The notes under the pieces: generated by a model
What the model was told of the DNA's origin: nothing
The model's database searches: none
What the model saw: only the letters and a program-made list of their open reading frames with translations
Made by a program: the position numbers and the translations under genes
Shown: positions 29,227 through 36,240 of the stretch, piece by piece
How positions within the stretch are numbered: the stretch's first letter is position 1
How the letters are laid out: the number at the start of each line of letters is the position of its first letter
Virus record (IMG/VR): IMGVR_UViG_3300012685_000007
Coordinates: 1-46,502 of that record
Source: a virus
Strand: one strand, 5' to 3'
Length of the DNA: 46,502 nt

Positions 29227-29262
29227 GTACCCCCTGGCTTCGGCCAGGGGTACTGTTGTTTT
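29227..29262 (+). terminator. Intrinsic terminator with UUCG tetraloop
   Basis: A stem of 11 bp with one bulged C (29227-29238 and 29243-29253) is capped by TTCG and followed by TGTTGTTTT. A strong rho-independent terminator that ends most of the early transcript. The next gene's ATG directly follows the U run. Confidence 0.85.
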
Positions 29263-29382
29263 ATGACCGAGACAGAGACCTCCGCTTACTGGGCGTGGAT
29301 CTTCACCAGCCCGGACAAAGAGGTAGTAGCAGAGCCTGTAGAGTCCATCGAAGACGACTGGCACCGATCGGGAGATGAGTAG
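29263..29382 (+). CDS. Very small acidic protein (39 aa)
   Basis: Starts at ATG 29263 immediately after the terminator, 6 bases from a TACTGT that could serve as -10 for a leaderless mRNA; no -35 is evident and that box overlaps the hairpin. Acidic product (MTETETSAYWAWIFTSPDKE). Its end overlaps the next ATG. Confidence 0.5.
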   Translation: MTETETSAYWAWIFTSPDKEVVAEPVESIEDDWHRSGDE

Positions 29383-29569
29383 AGTGCAGGATCACGAGGC
29401 GCGTGAAGCGCTTGGTTTGGTATTACTTAGTCTCGAAAATCTCGTGGAAGCAAACAAGCAACTCCGCAATCGAGTGAAGAACCTGGAATTGCTTGTAGCA
29501 GACCGTGTGATCACCCCAGAAGAGAAGGTTGCTTCTGCCGACCGCTGGCGGAATTCTAGGTCGAAGTAG
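29375..29569 (+). CDS. Coiled-coil protein (64 aa)
   Basis: A long heptad-rich helix (LGLVLLSLENLVEANKQLRN, RVKNLELLVADRV) suggests dimerisation. Starts within the end of the previous gene (ATGAG). The same codons overlap the next ATG. Function unknown. Confidence 0.6.
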   Translation: MSRVQDHEAREALGLVLLSLENLVEANKQLRNRVKNLELLVADRVITPEEKVASADRWRNSRSK

Positions 29570-29740
29570 ATGCCAAAAAGCAGCGACCCGCAGCGAGCAG
29601 GCGGGCGGTACATGGTCCGGTGGATCGACGATAAAGGCAAAACACATTCAGCCGAGCGAGCTACTATAGGACAAGCTCGGAAGCTGATGCAACACCGCAA
29701 GGCTCAAGGCTTCACAGCATGGATGAATCCGATTAAGTGA
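29570..29740 (+). CDS. Small basic protein (56 aa)
   Basis: A Lys/Arg/Gln-rich product with a strand pair (GRYMVRWIDDKGKTHSA) followed by a helix (ATIGQARKLMQHRKAQG), the look of AP2-like or integrase-N-type DNA-binding domains. ATG 29570 follows the previous TAG directly (TAGATG). Confidence 0.55.
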   Translation: MPKSSDPQRAGGRYMVRWIDDKGKTHSAERATIGQARKLMQHRKAQGFTAWMNPIK

Positions 29741-29751
29741 GAGGGAATGTC

Positions 29752-30018
29752 GTGGGTCTGAAAGATGTGTTCAAAAGTGGCGACTGGAAACGCCCTATGG
29801 GCAAGTCGTACCACGGTGGCAATGCTTTCGAGGGGCGCGGGTCCAGCCCTGCTGATGCGGCTGCTAAGTCGGAGGCTCGCAAGCTGAAGCGCGAAGTCAG
29901 GGCTGCCGAGGGTCGCATCCGTGGCTGTAAGAAGTGTTCCAAAATCTCCGGTACCTCAGAAGGCGGAGTCTGCCGGAAGCATATCAAGGACGCGAGCTTC
30001 ATTGCGAATAACAGCTGA
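29752..30018 (+). CDS. Basic Cys-containing protein (88 aa)
   Basis: GTG 29752 with GAGAGGG 6 bases upstream is preferred; GTG 29737 in a GTGA overlap is possible. A Gly/Ser/Lys-rich start (GDWKRPMGKSYHGG), a basic helix (KSEARKLKREVRAAEGRIRG), and a CKKCSKIS...VCRKH zinc-like site. Probable nucleic acid binding. Confidence 0.55.
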   Translation: MGLKDVFKSGDWKRPMGKSYHGGNAFEGRGSSPADAAAKSEARKLKREVRAAEGRIRGCKKCSKISGTSEGGVCRKHIKDASFIANNS

Positions 30019-30170
30019 TGCCTATGAGCCTGAGCGGGTTGAGTATAGAATACTTGTATGATACGCTGAGGACGCTGGAACAAGCGAACAAGACAAAGCC
30101 CCAACGCAAGGTTATGAGGCGTATCGTGGCTATCAAAACAGAACTTCGACGGAGAGGGCGGTTGGTGTAA
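30018..30170 (+). CDS. Small basic helical protein (50 aa)
   Basis: TGATG start. Two helices with high charge (IEYLYDTLRTLEQANK, VMRRIVAIKTELRRRG). Followed by another coupled gene (TAATG). Function unknown. Confidence 0.5.
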   Translation: MPMSLSGLSIEYLYDTLRTLEQANKTKPQRKVMRRIVAIKTELRRRGRLV

Positions 30171-30325
30171 TGGCCCGCAAGATGCCCTATGGGTTCTATT
30201 TCGACCCTAACGGTCGTAAACGTACGTACGGCGGTATGAAGCCAGTCGCTAAACCGGAGCATGTGAAGTCCGAAGCTGTCCCACCTGTAAATCCTGGGCG
30301 CACAGGCACTCGGGGTAAACGATGA
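30170..30325 (+). CDS. Small basic protein (51 aa)
   Basis: An unstructured-looking Lys/Pro/Gly-rich product (GFYFDPNGRKRTYGGMKP at the start, GRTGTRGKR at the end). ATGA overlap with the next gene. Function unknown. Confidence 0.45.
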   Translation: MARKMPYGFYFDPNGRKRTYGGMKPVAKPEHVKSEAVPPVNPGRTGTRGKR

Positions 30326-30471
30326 CTCTCAGATTCCGCCTGGTCAAGGACCAGATCTCCCCACCGAAACGGCGTTATTATTGTATGCTGGTAGACTCAC
30401 GAGGTTTGGTTTGCAAAGAGCATTTTGCTACTAGGCTTCTCCGAAAAGCTCACCAAAGGTGGTATCATTAA
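30322..30471 (+). CDS. Small basic protein (49 aa)
   Basis: Strand-rich, basic product (LRFRLVKDQISPPKRRYYC, KEHFATRLLRKAHQRW). Coupled at both ends. It belongs to a run of six tiny basic proteins closing the early arm. Confidence 0.45.
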   Translation: MTLRFRLVKDQISPPKRRYYCMLVDSRGLVCKEHFATRLLRKAHQRWYH

Positions 30472-30659
30472 TGTCTGGTACCTCAGGCGGCAACTATCGC
30501 AAGTGGGCTAAGCATCCTTACTCGGTCAAGTTCCGGTTGAGGAACGGGACCACCACCGAGAAGAAATTCGAGTCCAGATCAGACCGCAACCGCGAGGCAG
30601 CAGCCTTACGCGATCGGTACGGTGACCAGATCGTATGGCTAAAGATTAAGGACAAGTGA
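30471..30659 (+). CDS. Small basic protein (62 aa)
   Basis: TAATG start. Ser/Gly start then a strand-helix-strand unit (YSVKFRLRNGTTTEKKF, RNREAAALRDRYG, QIVWLKIKDK). Highly basic. Stop overlaps the next ATG. Function unknown. Confidence 0.55.
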   Translation: MSGTSGGNYRKWAKHPYSVKFRLRNGTTTEKKFESRSDRNREAAALRDRYGDQIVWLKIKDK

Positions 30660-30817
30660 TGGCTAAGAAGAATCCAGACGAGGAAGCAGCCCGGAAACGG
30701 GCGAAGGCACTAGCCAAAGCCGAGAAGAAAGAGGATAAGCGGATCAACAGGTTGGCCAAGAAAAACAAGGGCCTATCCAACGATGAGAAGTTTAAGAAGT
30801 GGTTGGACGAAGACTGA
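30659..30817 (+). CDS. Lys/Glu-rich small protein (52 aa)
   Basis: A charged helix with alternating Lys, Ala and Glu (EEAARKRAKALAKAEKKEDK) and an acidic end. Last gene of the rightward arm, 14 bases before the convergent terminator. Confidence 0.55.
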   Translation: MAKKNPDEEAARKRAKALAKAEKKEDKRINRLAKKNKGLSNDEKFKKWLDED

Positions 30818-30825
30818 AGATATGA

Positions 30826-30867
30826 AAAAGCCCCCTCTCGCGTGAGCGAGAGGGGGTTCTGTATTTT
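30826..30867. terminator. Bidirectional terminator at convergence of the two arms
   Basis: An 11-bp perfect stem (CCCCCTCTCGC with GCGAGAGGGGG) around GTGA. AAAAAG lies on the left and TTCTGTATTTT on the right, so both strands see a hairpin followed by U-rich sequence. It separates the early arm (ends 30817) from the lysis end of the late arm (30874). Confidence 0.92.
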
Positions 30868-30873
30868 CCGGGA

Positions 30874-31059
30874 TTAAACTACAGGCTTGTCCTTGTTCTT
30901 CGGGCCGAGGAGCACAGCGAGCAGAGCAACCACTCCGCCGACTCCAGCGGCCACACCAGCCGGGAGATCCGGGAACAGCGTGTCTACACCACCAGCGGCG
31001 ACAACAGCACCCACAAGAGCGCTGAGAGCCTTCTTGAACCTAGCGAGATACGACACCAT
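30874..31059 (-). CDS. Holin-like small membrane protein
   Basis: A 61-aa protein: a short basic start (VSYLARFKKAL), a hydrophobic span (ALVGAVVAAGGVDTLFPDL region), a second span (GVAAGVGGVVALLAVLL) and a basic end (GPKNKDKPVV). Position directly after the endolysin (TAATG overlap) and topology fit an actinophage holin that times membrane permeabilisation. Last gene of the late operon. Confidence 0.75.
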   Translation of the reverse strand: MVSYLARFKKALSALVGAVVAAGGVDTLFPDLPAGVAAGVGGVVALLAVLLGPKNKDKPVV

Positions 31060-31877
31060 TAGCTAGCCAACCTTCGTTCGAATTCGTCAGCGACGGCTGC
31101 CGCCAGCGTGGGACCGACCAGGGCAGCCACCTTGGCCGCTAGGGCGTCCAGGTCGACTGTAGGCGTGCTCAGAGCGTCCAGCTTGGCCTTGAGAGCCGCA
31201 TCGTTGTTCAGCAGCGTGTTGAGCACGTTAGCCGCGTTGATCGAGGTGTTCGGCGCGTGTACTGGATCCAGGGTCAGAAGAGGGTCTCTCCAGACTTTGT
31301 ACACATCCTGATCTGTTAGTGCCACGTCATTTCCTTCCTGAGAAATCACAAGGTTTCGGTCGCACAAGATCCCGCCGACTGTAACCTGAGTATTATTGTC
31401 TTGCCAGTAATTCGCCGCTGGGCTCAGTGCGGATCGGGCTCCCGCTTGCCAAAAAGCAGAAGCGTGTCCTTGAGCAGTATCAATAGCGTTGCGGAAACCA
31501 TATGCACCGACTTGGTCTAAACCGAGTACAGACACAGCTCCATCGAGATAAGCTCGCCAGATTGTCGGATCGGGTACCGTAGTCCGGTCGTTAGTGAAAA
31601 AGATCCTCCCGTGATACCCGAGATAATCAGCACCAGCCTTAGCCCGCTGAGCGTAAGCCACCCCGCGTGCGTAGCCACCATCCGCGTCTGTGGTGTTTAC
31701 TTGCATCACCAAGCGTACGATCAAGCCTTGTGCGATATGGTCTTTGTATTCAGACAAACTAGTATGCTTGCTGCTTAGATTAAGAGGGGAGTCGATATAC
31801 CGAATTACCCCGTTATAGCCGTTTGCCCGGATCGTTGCTCCGGAGATTTTTCCGGCGGAATAGTCGAGGAAGTACAT
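31059..31877 (-). CDS. Endolysin with DUF1906 (glycoside hydrolase-like) domain
   Basis: A 272-aa protein. ATG 31877 is chosen over 31889 because GGAG lies 6 bases upstream. Residues 1-205 match DUF1906/Rv2525c-like: FLDYSAGKIS at the start, NGVIRYID, then DYLGYHGRIFFTND and GLDQVGAYGF, a TIM-barrel fold related to GH25 lysozymes found in actinobacterial cell-wall enzymes. Residues 210-272 form a Leu/Ala-rich helical tail (LDALAAKVAALVGPTLAAAV), perhaps for oligomerisation or membrane/wall association; no known wall-binding repeat is visible. The exact bond cleaved is not established for this family. Confidence 0.8.
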   Translation of the reverse strand: MYFLDYSAGKISGATIRANGYNGVIRYIDSPLNLSSKHTSLSEYKDHIAQGLIVRLVMQVNTTDADGGYARGVAYAQRAKAGADYLGYHGRIFFTNDRTTVPDPTIWRAYLDGAVSVLGLDQVGAYGFRNAIDTAQGHASAFWQAGARSALSPAANYWQDNNTQVTVGGILCDRNLVISQEGNDVALTDQDVYKVWRDPLLTLDPVHAPNTSINAANVLNTLLNNDAALKAKLDALSTPTVDLDALAAKVAALVGPTLAAAVADEFERRLAS

Positions 31878-32029
31878 TCGTCGCTCCATTCCTCTCTGAT
31901 TTTGTTAAGCCTGTCTAAAACAGGCTGCGAGATACGTTCTATACGAGTGATCTGTGAGTGAACAGTTTGAGCATCTTTCAAAGCACTGTTCGCCTCAGTG
32001 CATCCGGACTTTCTCTTTCGACCAAACAT
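31805..32029 (-). CDS. DUF7620-like small protein overlapping the endolysin start
   Basis: A 74-aa protein beginning MFGRKRKSGCTEANSALKDA, the usual start of DUF7620-type proteins placed near actinophage lysis genes. A helical middle (QITRIERISQPVLDRLNKI) and polar tail. It overlaps the endolysin by 73 bases in another frame. Function unknown; the position suggests a lysis accessory role. Confidence 0.65.
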   Translation of the reverse strand: MFGRKRKSGCTEANSALKDAQTVHSQITRIERISQPVLDRLNKIREEWSDECTSSTIPPEKSPEQRSGQTAITG

Positions 32030-32030
32030 A

Positions 32031-32294
32031 CTAGTCCTTCCGGATAAACTGAGTGCTGATGCTTTTCATCACTTGTTCAGTGACCTCGGCGGTGATTTGC
32101 TGCCGGATAAGCAGACTGGATTGTGTGTCGAAAGCCTGCTTCATAGTGTCGTGAGCTTTCTTCCACGTATCCGCTTCTAGCTCCGCTCTGTCAACCCGAG
32201 AGGCGGGAACAAGCTTTCCTAGCAGAATCAAGCCCAGTAGACTGACAAATCCTGTCCCGACCACGCCGACAACAGCAGACCAGACCCCATCCAT
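32031..32294 (-). CDS. Single-span membrane protein of the lysis region
   Basis: An 87-aa protein with one N-terminal transmembrane helix (VVGVVGTGFVSLLGLILLGK) and a long charged helical tail (AELEADTWKKAHDTMKQAF, ITAEVTEQVMKS). Such N-anchor, C-coiled proteins accompany holins in actinophages. It may be a second holin or spanin-like component; no lipobox is seen. Confidence 0.65.
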   Translation of the reverse strand: MDGVWSAVVGVVGTGFVSLLGLILLGKLVPASRVDRAELEADTWKKAHDTMKQAFDTQSSLLIRQQITAEVTEQVMKSISTQFIRKD

Positions 32295-32303
32295 ACATGC
32301 CTC

Positions 32304-32882
32304 CTAGGTAGACGAAGTCTGATAAATAGCAGAGATGTAAGACCCACCGAACCCAGTCTGGGTGTTTCGTGCGGCACCCGAAGTCTGGACAGCCACGAGA
32401 AACACCGTGGCACCTGCCGCCAGGTTAACCAGACAAGACACGTTTCCTGCCGGACCACAGTTGCTTGTAGACATGTTTGCTGCGCCCGCAGCAACCGCGT
32501 TAGACGCGGGTACAGCTCCGTTCACACAAAGGTAGCAGCCGCCAGTCTGAGCCGTAGTCATACCCGCTACGTTGACATAAAATGTCTGACCTTGGAGGAG
32601 GTAAATCCCGGCATGCTGGATAGTCAACTGAGTAGGCGCACCAGAAGACCACATAGAGTCCGTGTTTACCACCGCAGTCTGAAACGTCATTGTAGCGTTG
32701 GCGTTATCCGCGATAGATTGGAGCGTAGTCTGACGAATCAACGCACAAGGTTTTTGCGAGTTGAAACTAGCCTGACCGTATGTATACAAGTTGGTGAGGT
32801 TGGATCCCAGCGCGTTCAGATCCGTGGCGTGAACCACGGTACCATCGGTGAAAACTGGGATAGCTGGAGTGGGCACAGACAT
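32304..32882 (-). CDS. Tail fibre or minor tail protein with C1q/TNF-like domain
   Basis: A 192-aa protein. A short N-terminal linker (PTPAIPVFTDGTVVHATDLN) typical of tail-attached proteins is followed by a jelly-roll-like module (ADNANATMTFQTA, GIYLLQGQTFYVN, GATVFLVAVQTSG) as in phage C1q-like receptor-binding domains. It lies at the distal end of the tail genes, so host recognition is likely. Confidence 0.7.
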   Translation of the reverse strand: MSVPTPAIPVFTDGTVVHATDLNALGSNLTNLYTYGQASFNSQKPCALIRQTTLQSIADNANATMTFQTAVVNTDSMWSSGAPTQLTIQHAGIYLLQGQTFYVNVAGMTTAQTGGCYLCVNGAVPASNAVAAGAANMSTSNCGPAGNVSCLVNLAAGATVFLVAVQTSGAARNTQTGFGGSYISAIYQTSST

Positions 32883-32906
32883 AAGAAGGGGCGCTCCTGT
32901 CTTATC

Positions 32907-33203
32907 TTATGGGGCGAGCGTATGCCCAGCTGTGAATGTTGCGTTGTCGATAGGGGTAGAAACTCCGTCAGTTCCGTAAGAAGGATTGCCGGTAGTAGCA
33001 ATACCCGAGGGTATCCATCCGTTCAGAGGCACATAAACTCCGTTCGGTCCCGGTCCAGACGCCCCGAATAGAACAAGCCCCGTTTCCTGGGTACTCGAGA
33101 ACACAAGCCATCCCACCGGAGACAAAGCCGTTTGGATAGCCGACAGATTAGATCCAGTCCACTGAATAGCCGTGATCTTACCATTGACTGTAAAGTCAGA
33201 CAC
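32907..33203 (-). CDS. Fibre-region protein with QWTGSN motif
   Basis: A 98-aa product. KITAIQWTGSNLSAIQTAL matches the N-terminal domain of the protein at 8872-9414. The rest is Gly/Pro/Ser-rich (ASGPGPNGVYVPLNGWIPSG). It sits between the giant hub protein and the C1q-like protein, suggesting a structural or adaptor role in the tail tip. Confidence 0.6.
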   Translation of the reverse strand: MSDFTVNGKITAIQWTGSNLSAIQTALSPVGWLVFSSTQETGLVLFGASGPGPNGVYVPLNGWIPSGIATTGNPSYGTDGVSTPIDNATFTAGHTLAP

Positions 33204-33216
33204 ATTTATCCTTTGA

Positions 33217-36200
33217 TTAGTAAACTGTCACAGTAGTTGTACCTAGGACACCGTAGGTAGAATCACCGAGGATCCACGCTACGGGGTTAAATACCGGGGA
33301 CAATTGGTAACTTACGGTCCATGACGATTCTGAGCCGTCTACCGAATGCGAGACTTGCTCGATGTAATAGTCTCCGGTAATAATCGTTCCGGGGGCGGTT
33401 CTACGGGTTACTGTTATCCGCTCACCGATATCCAGGGACAAAGCAGCCGTCCACAGATTAGGATTAGATCCCGGATTGATAGTCAGCCTGTTGATACGCA
33501 ACGGAGCTGTGGATCCGTTACCGCCCGGAGGCACTGCGTACCTTTTAGTAAAGAAGTTAGCCGCTTGCTGTACATCCCAATCATTAGCCATAAACATCTG
33601 CTGAGACAAAATACGTTGGCCGTAAGCTGTCTGAGACGTAGCATTGACCGAGGTGTAAACAACCCCTGAATCCGCTGTGAGATCCGCTTCGGAGTAGACA
33701 TACGTCGGGTCGTAATCGTAGTCGACCTCTTCGTAGGGGAGTTCTCCGCCAGCAGCATTCTCACCGAATACATACTGGGCTGTCTTAGCGTTCAGATATC
33801 TAGTATCCCGGGCATCAAAGTTGATAAACCCACGAGCGTCCACCCACAACAGGCCACCCTCAGTGTTAGCAACCTCTTGGAGCGCCGAAAGTACTGACAT
33901 AGGCGAGGACTGTTGCCCGGGAGATACGATCGGGTCGTAGTGGAAGTCTGAGGACATCTGAGTCTCACCGCTGGCAGTGATGATATTCGGAGACCAGTAC
34001 TTGTTAAGAATCCTGGCGGCTCGAACCCCAGAGAGTTCTCCAAAATATCCGATACCACGTTGGTAGTGGTTATTAATTTGAGTTTGGGACAGTTGGATGC
34101 CGTTGTAAAACCCTGCGTTGGCCATAGAGAAGTTGGATGCGATATCGCCGAAATACGTGGAAGCGCTCACGAAGAAGGCGTTTAGGATTTGTCCCGGAGG
34201 ATTACCCGCTCCGAATAGAGCGCCCCAAGAAGAAAGAGTGCTCCCATCGATAGACCATCTGCGGGAATAAACACTAGCTGGGAATCCCAACTGGAGTACT
34301 GCGTAATGCCACAGACCATCCGGTCGAATAACGTTGCCGTTTGCATCTAGAGGCGTGTTGTTAATACGAATAGTCGCGGTATCGTCCGTCCAGATCCAAG
34401 CCATTCTGGTGTCAGGGGAGTACTCGTACATACCAAAAGCACGTTGGGGAGTTTGGGACGTTGCCCCGAGCACCTCACCAGGTTGCATTACTGCTGCTCC
34501 ACCAGCACCCGCTGACCCGATCATCTTGAACCAAAACTCCATAGTGAAAGCGGCGGGGTTCAGGTACGTACTATACCCGTAGGTACTCAGCCAAGTGACC
34601 TGGTTTCCATTCCCAGAAGTGGGGGGGTTTACGTTGGTTTGAGCGAGCTGAACGGCATTAGACCCATCGAGGAAGCTATCTCCCCCAAAAGTAACCGCCC
34701 CCGAGTTAGTTCCTAAAAGCTGGGTACCGGTTCCCGGAGAACCGCCCAAAGGAAGTTGCACCTTCTGAGGAAGCGCCGCGTCATTGTACGGTATAAACAC
34801 ATTCGGAGAATCCGCCAGGACAGTCTGCTGATAAGACTGATTGATAACCGCTCGTGAGAGCGGAGACAGCGCGTCGACACATTCCAGAGGTTTGATACCC
34901 CGAAACCCAGCAGAGTCCCACGTCTGGGGATAGCGTTCAATATACCCAGTATAAACTGGGTAGTACGTAGGTCCGGAAGTAGTAAACGCAGAAGCTGAGC
35001 TGCCTACTTCGAGCTGCATCGCGTCAAAAAACACAGTAGACGCGAACGTGCCCGAAGCCAGAGTCAGGATAATAGCCGTGATCGGAGTATTCGGAGTAGC
35101 AGTCATAGTCAACCGTTGCCACGCGCCAGTAGTCGATGACGTAGCTGTAGCTAGTGTTGTACCGATGCCGCCCGGGTTGTTATGCCACCGAACTTGTACA
35201 GTGTGGCTAGCCGCCACAAACACATAAATCGAAAGTGTGTATTGGATATTCGGTGAGGAGTAGATTGGGACTACTGCTAGGTCACCAGCGGTATTAAACA
35301 CCACTGACATTGATTTAGCGCCGTCGAAATGTTGGGTTGCAGAAGTGGTGATTGTGGGCGCCCCTTGGAGCCCGAAGAATCCGGACACCGTGGTTTCAAA
35401 CGATGGGTCGTACGTCAGCGTGAGAGAACTTGGTACATAGTTAGTCGAATTAAGTAGATTACCAGCGATGTTTTTGGTCGCTGGGTTCCACCATGCGCCG
35501 TACTGTACACAACGATATGGGAGGAGTGAGTTTGGCCCTGTGTTCCAGGGAGAAGCTGTAGACGTGACATTAATCAGGGATACGTCATCCAAATACCAAA
35601 TCTGACTAGCAGCCGGAGTACCAGACAACACAGGAACCACGGCCATAGTATTAGCCGCAGCAGGGGCTGTAAGCGTATTCGTAAACTGAGTCCACGTAGC
35701 AGCAGCCACAGACACTGCGGCACCCAGCGTTGTGATATACGCTCCGGTGACATCAAAAAAGTTCACTGACAACGAGAAGTTGTTAGTAACCGCGTTGGTA
35801 AAATATACCCACGCGGATACAGTGACTTGGTTGCTACCGACAACTGGAAGAGTTTCCGAGTTAAAGTTGTCTTGAGAAGATGATCCGTTAGGAATCATCT
35901 TCCCGGAGAATGTGCCCGAGTGTTTCTGCGTAGATGATTGGCTTACCGTACCGCCAGCACCAGTCCAGGGGGAAATACCCGATTCGAACGTGGAGTTAGA
36001 AAGCAGATTGGTAAACGTGCCCTTGTTCGTAGGGTTCAGATACTCTAATTGATCCGTGAGATTCGCCGAGAGACTGCCAGTCTGAACTTGATCCAATTCA
36101 TACTGGCGCCCTCGCGTCGTCGAAATGCTACGGTTCGCAGTCTGGCCAGCTAGCAAGCTTACTGCGTTACCCCCCGGGAAACCCGGGGGACCTTGGGTGA

Positions 36201-36240
36201 AGTCAGCGATAAGACTCGTTAGCGGCCAGTTGCGAGACAT
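33217..36240 (-). CDS. Giant hub/minor tail protein with carbohydrate-binding and LamG-like domains
   Basis: A 1007-aa protein following the tape measure (TAATG overlap), where distal-tail and hub proteins lie. The N-terminus is strand-rich with a Pro/Gly motif (FTQGPPGFPGG). Two CBM4/9-like modules follow (about residues 75-230, LLSNSTFESGISPWTG; and 270-410, LTYDPSFETTVSGFFG). A LamG/concanavalin-like domain spans about 500-690 (AAFTMEFWFKM, LWHYAVLQLG). The last 250 residues (VLSALQEVANTEGGLLWVD, FDARDTRYLN, ERITVTRRT) resemble hub/Tal proteins. It probably merges distal tail, hub and adhesin roles. Confidence 0.75.
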   Translation of the reverse strand: MSRNWPLTSLIADFTQGPPGFPGGNAVSLLAGQTANRSISTTRGRQYELDQVQTGSLSANLTDQLEYLNPTNKGTFTNLLSNSTFESGISPWTGAGGTVSQSSTQKHSGTFSGKMIPNGSSSQDNFNSETLPVVGSNQVTVSAWVYFTNAVTNNFSLSVNFFDVTGAYITTLGAAVSVAAATWTQFTNTLTAPAAANTMAVVPVLSGTPAASQIWYLDDVSLINVTSTASPWNTGPNSLLPYRCVQYGAWWNPATKNIAGNLLNSTNYVPSSLTLTYDPSFETTVSGFFGLQGAPTITTSATQHFDGAKSMSVVFNTAGDLAVVPIYSSPNIQYTLSIYVFVAASHTVQVRWHNNPGGIGTTLATATSSTTGAWQRLTMTATPNTPITAIILTLASGTFASTVFFDAMQLEVGSSASAFTTSGPTYYPVYTGYIERYPQTWDSAGFRGIKPLECVDALSPLSRAVINQSYQQTVLADSPNVFIPYNDAALPQKVQLPLGGSPGTGTQLLGTNSGAVTFGGDSFLDGSNAVQLAQTNVNPPTSGNGNQVTWLSTYGYSTYLNPAAFTMEFWFKMIGSAGAGGAAVMQPGEVLGATSQTPQRAFGMYEYSPDTRMAWIWTDDTATIRINNTPLDANGNVIRPDGLWHYAVLQLGFPASVYSRRWSIDGSTLSSWGALFGAGNPPGQILNAFFVSASTYFGDIASNFSMANAGFYNGIQLSQTQINNHYQRGIGYFGELSGVRAARILNKYWSPNIITASGETQMSSDFHYDPIVSPGQQSSPMSVLSALQEVANTEGGLLWVDARGFINFDARDTRYLNAKTAQYVFGENAAGGELPYEEVDYDYDPTYVYSEADLTADSGVVYTSVNATSQTAYGQRILSQQMFMANDWDVQQAANFFTKRYAVPPGGNGSTAPLRINRLTINPGSNPNLWTAALSLDIGERITVTRRTAPGTIITGDYYIEQVSHSVDGSESSWTVSYQLSPVFNPVAWILGDSTYGVLGTTTVTVY

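Noticed and set aside
29204-29300. An ATG at about 29204 opening a frame through the terminator
   Set aside because: The frame would translate the 11-bp terminator stem and has no ribosome site or protein pattern; the hairpin plus U run explains the bases better.
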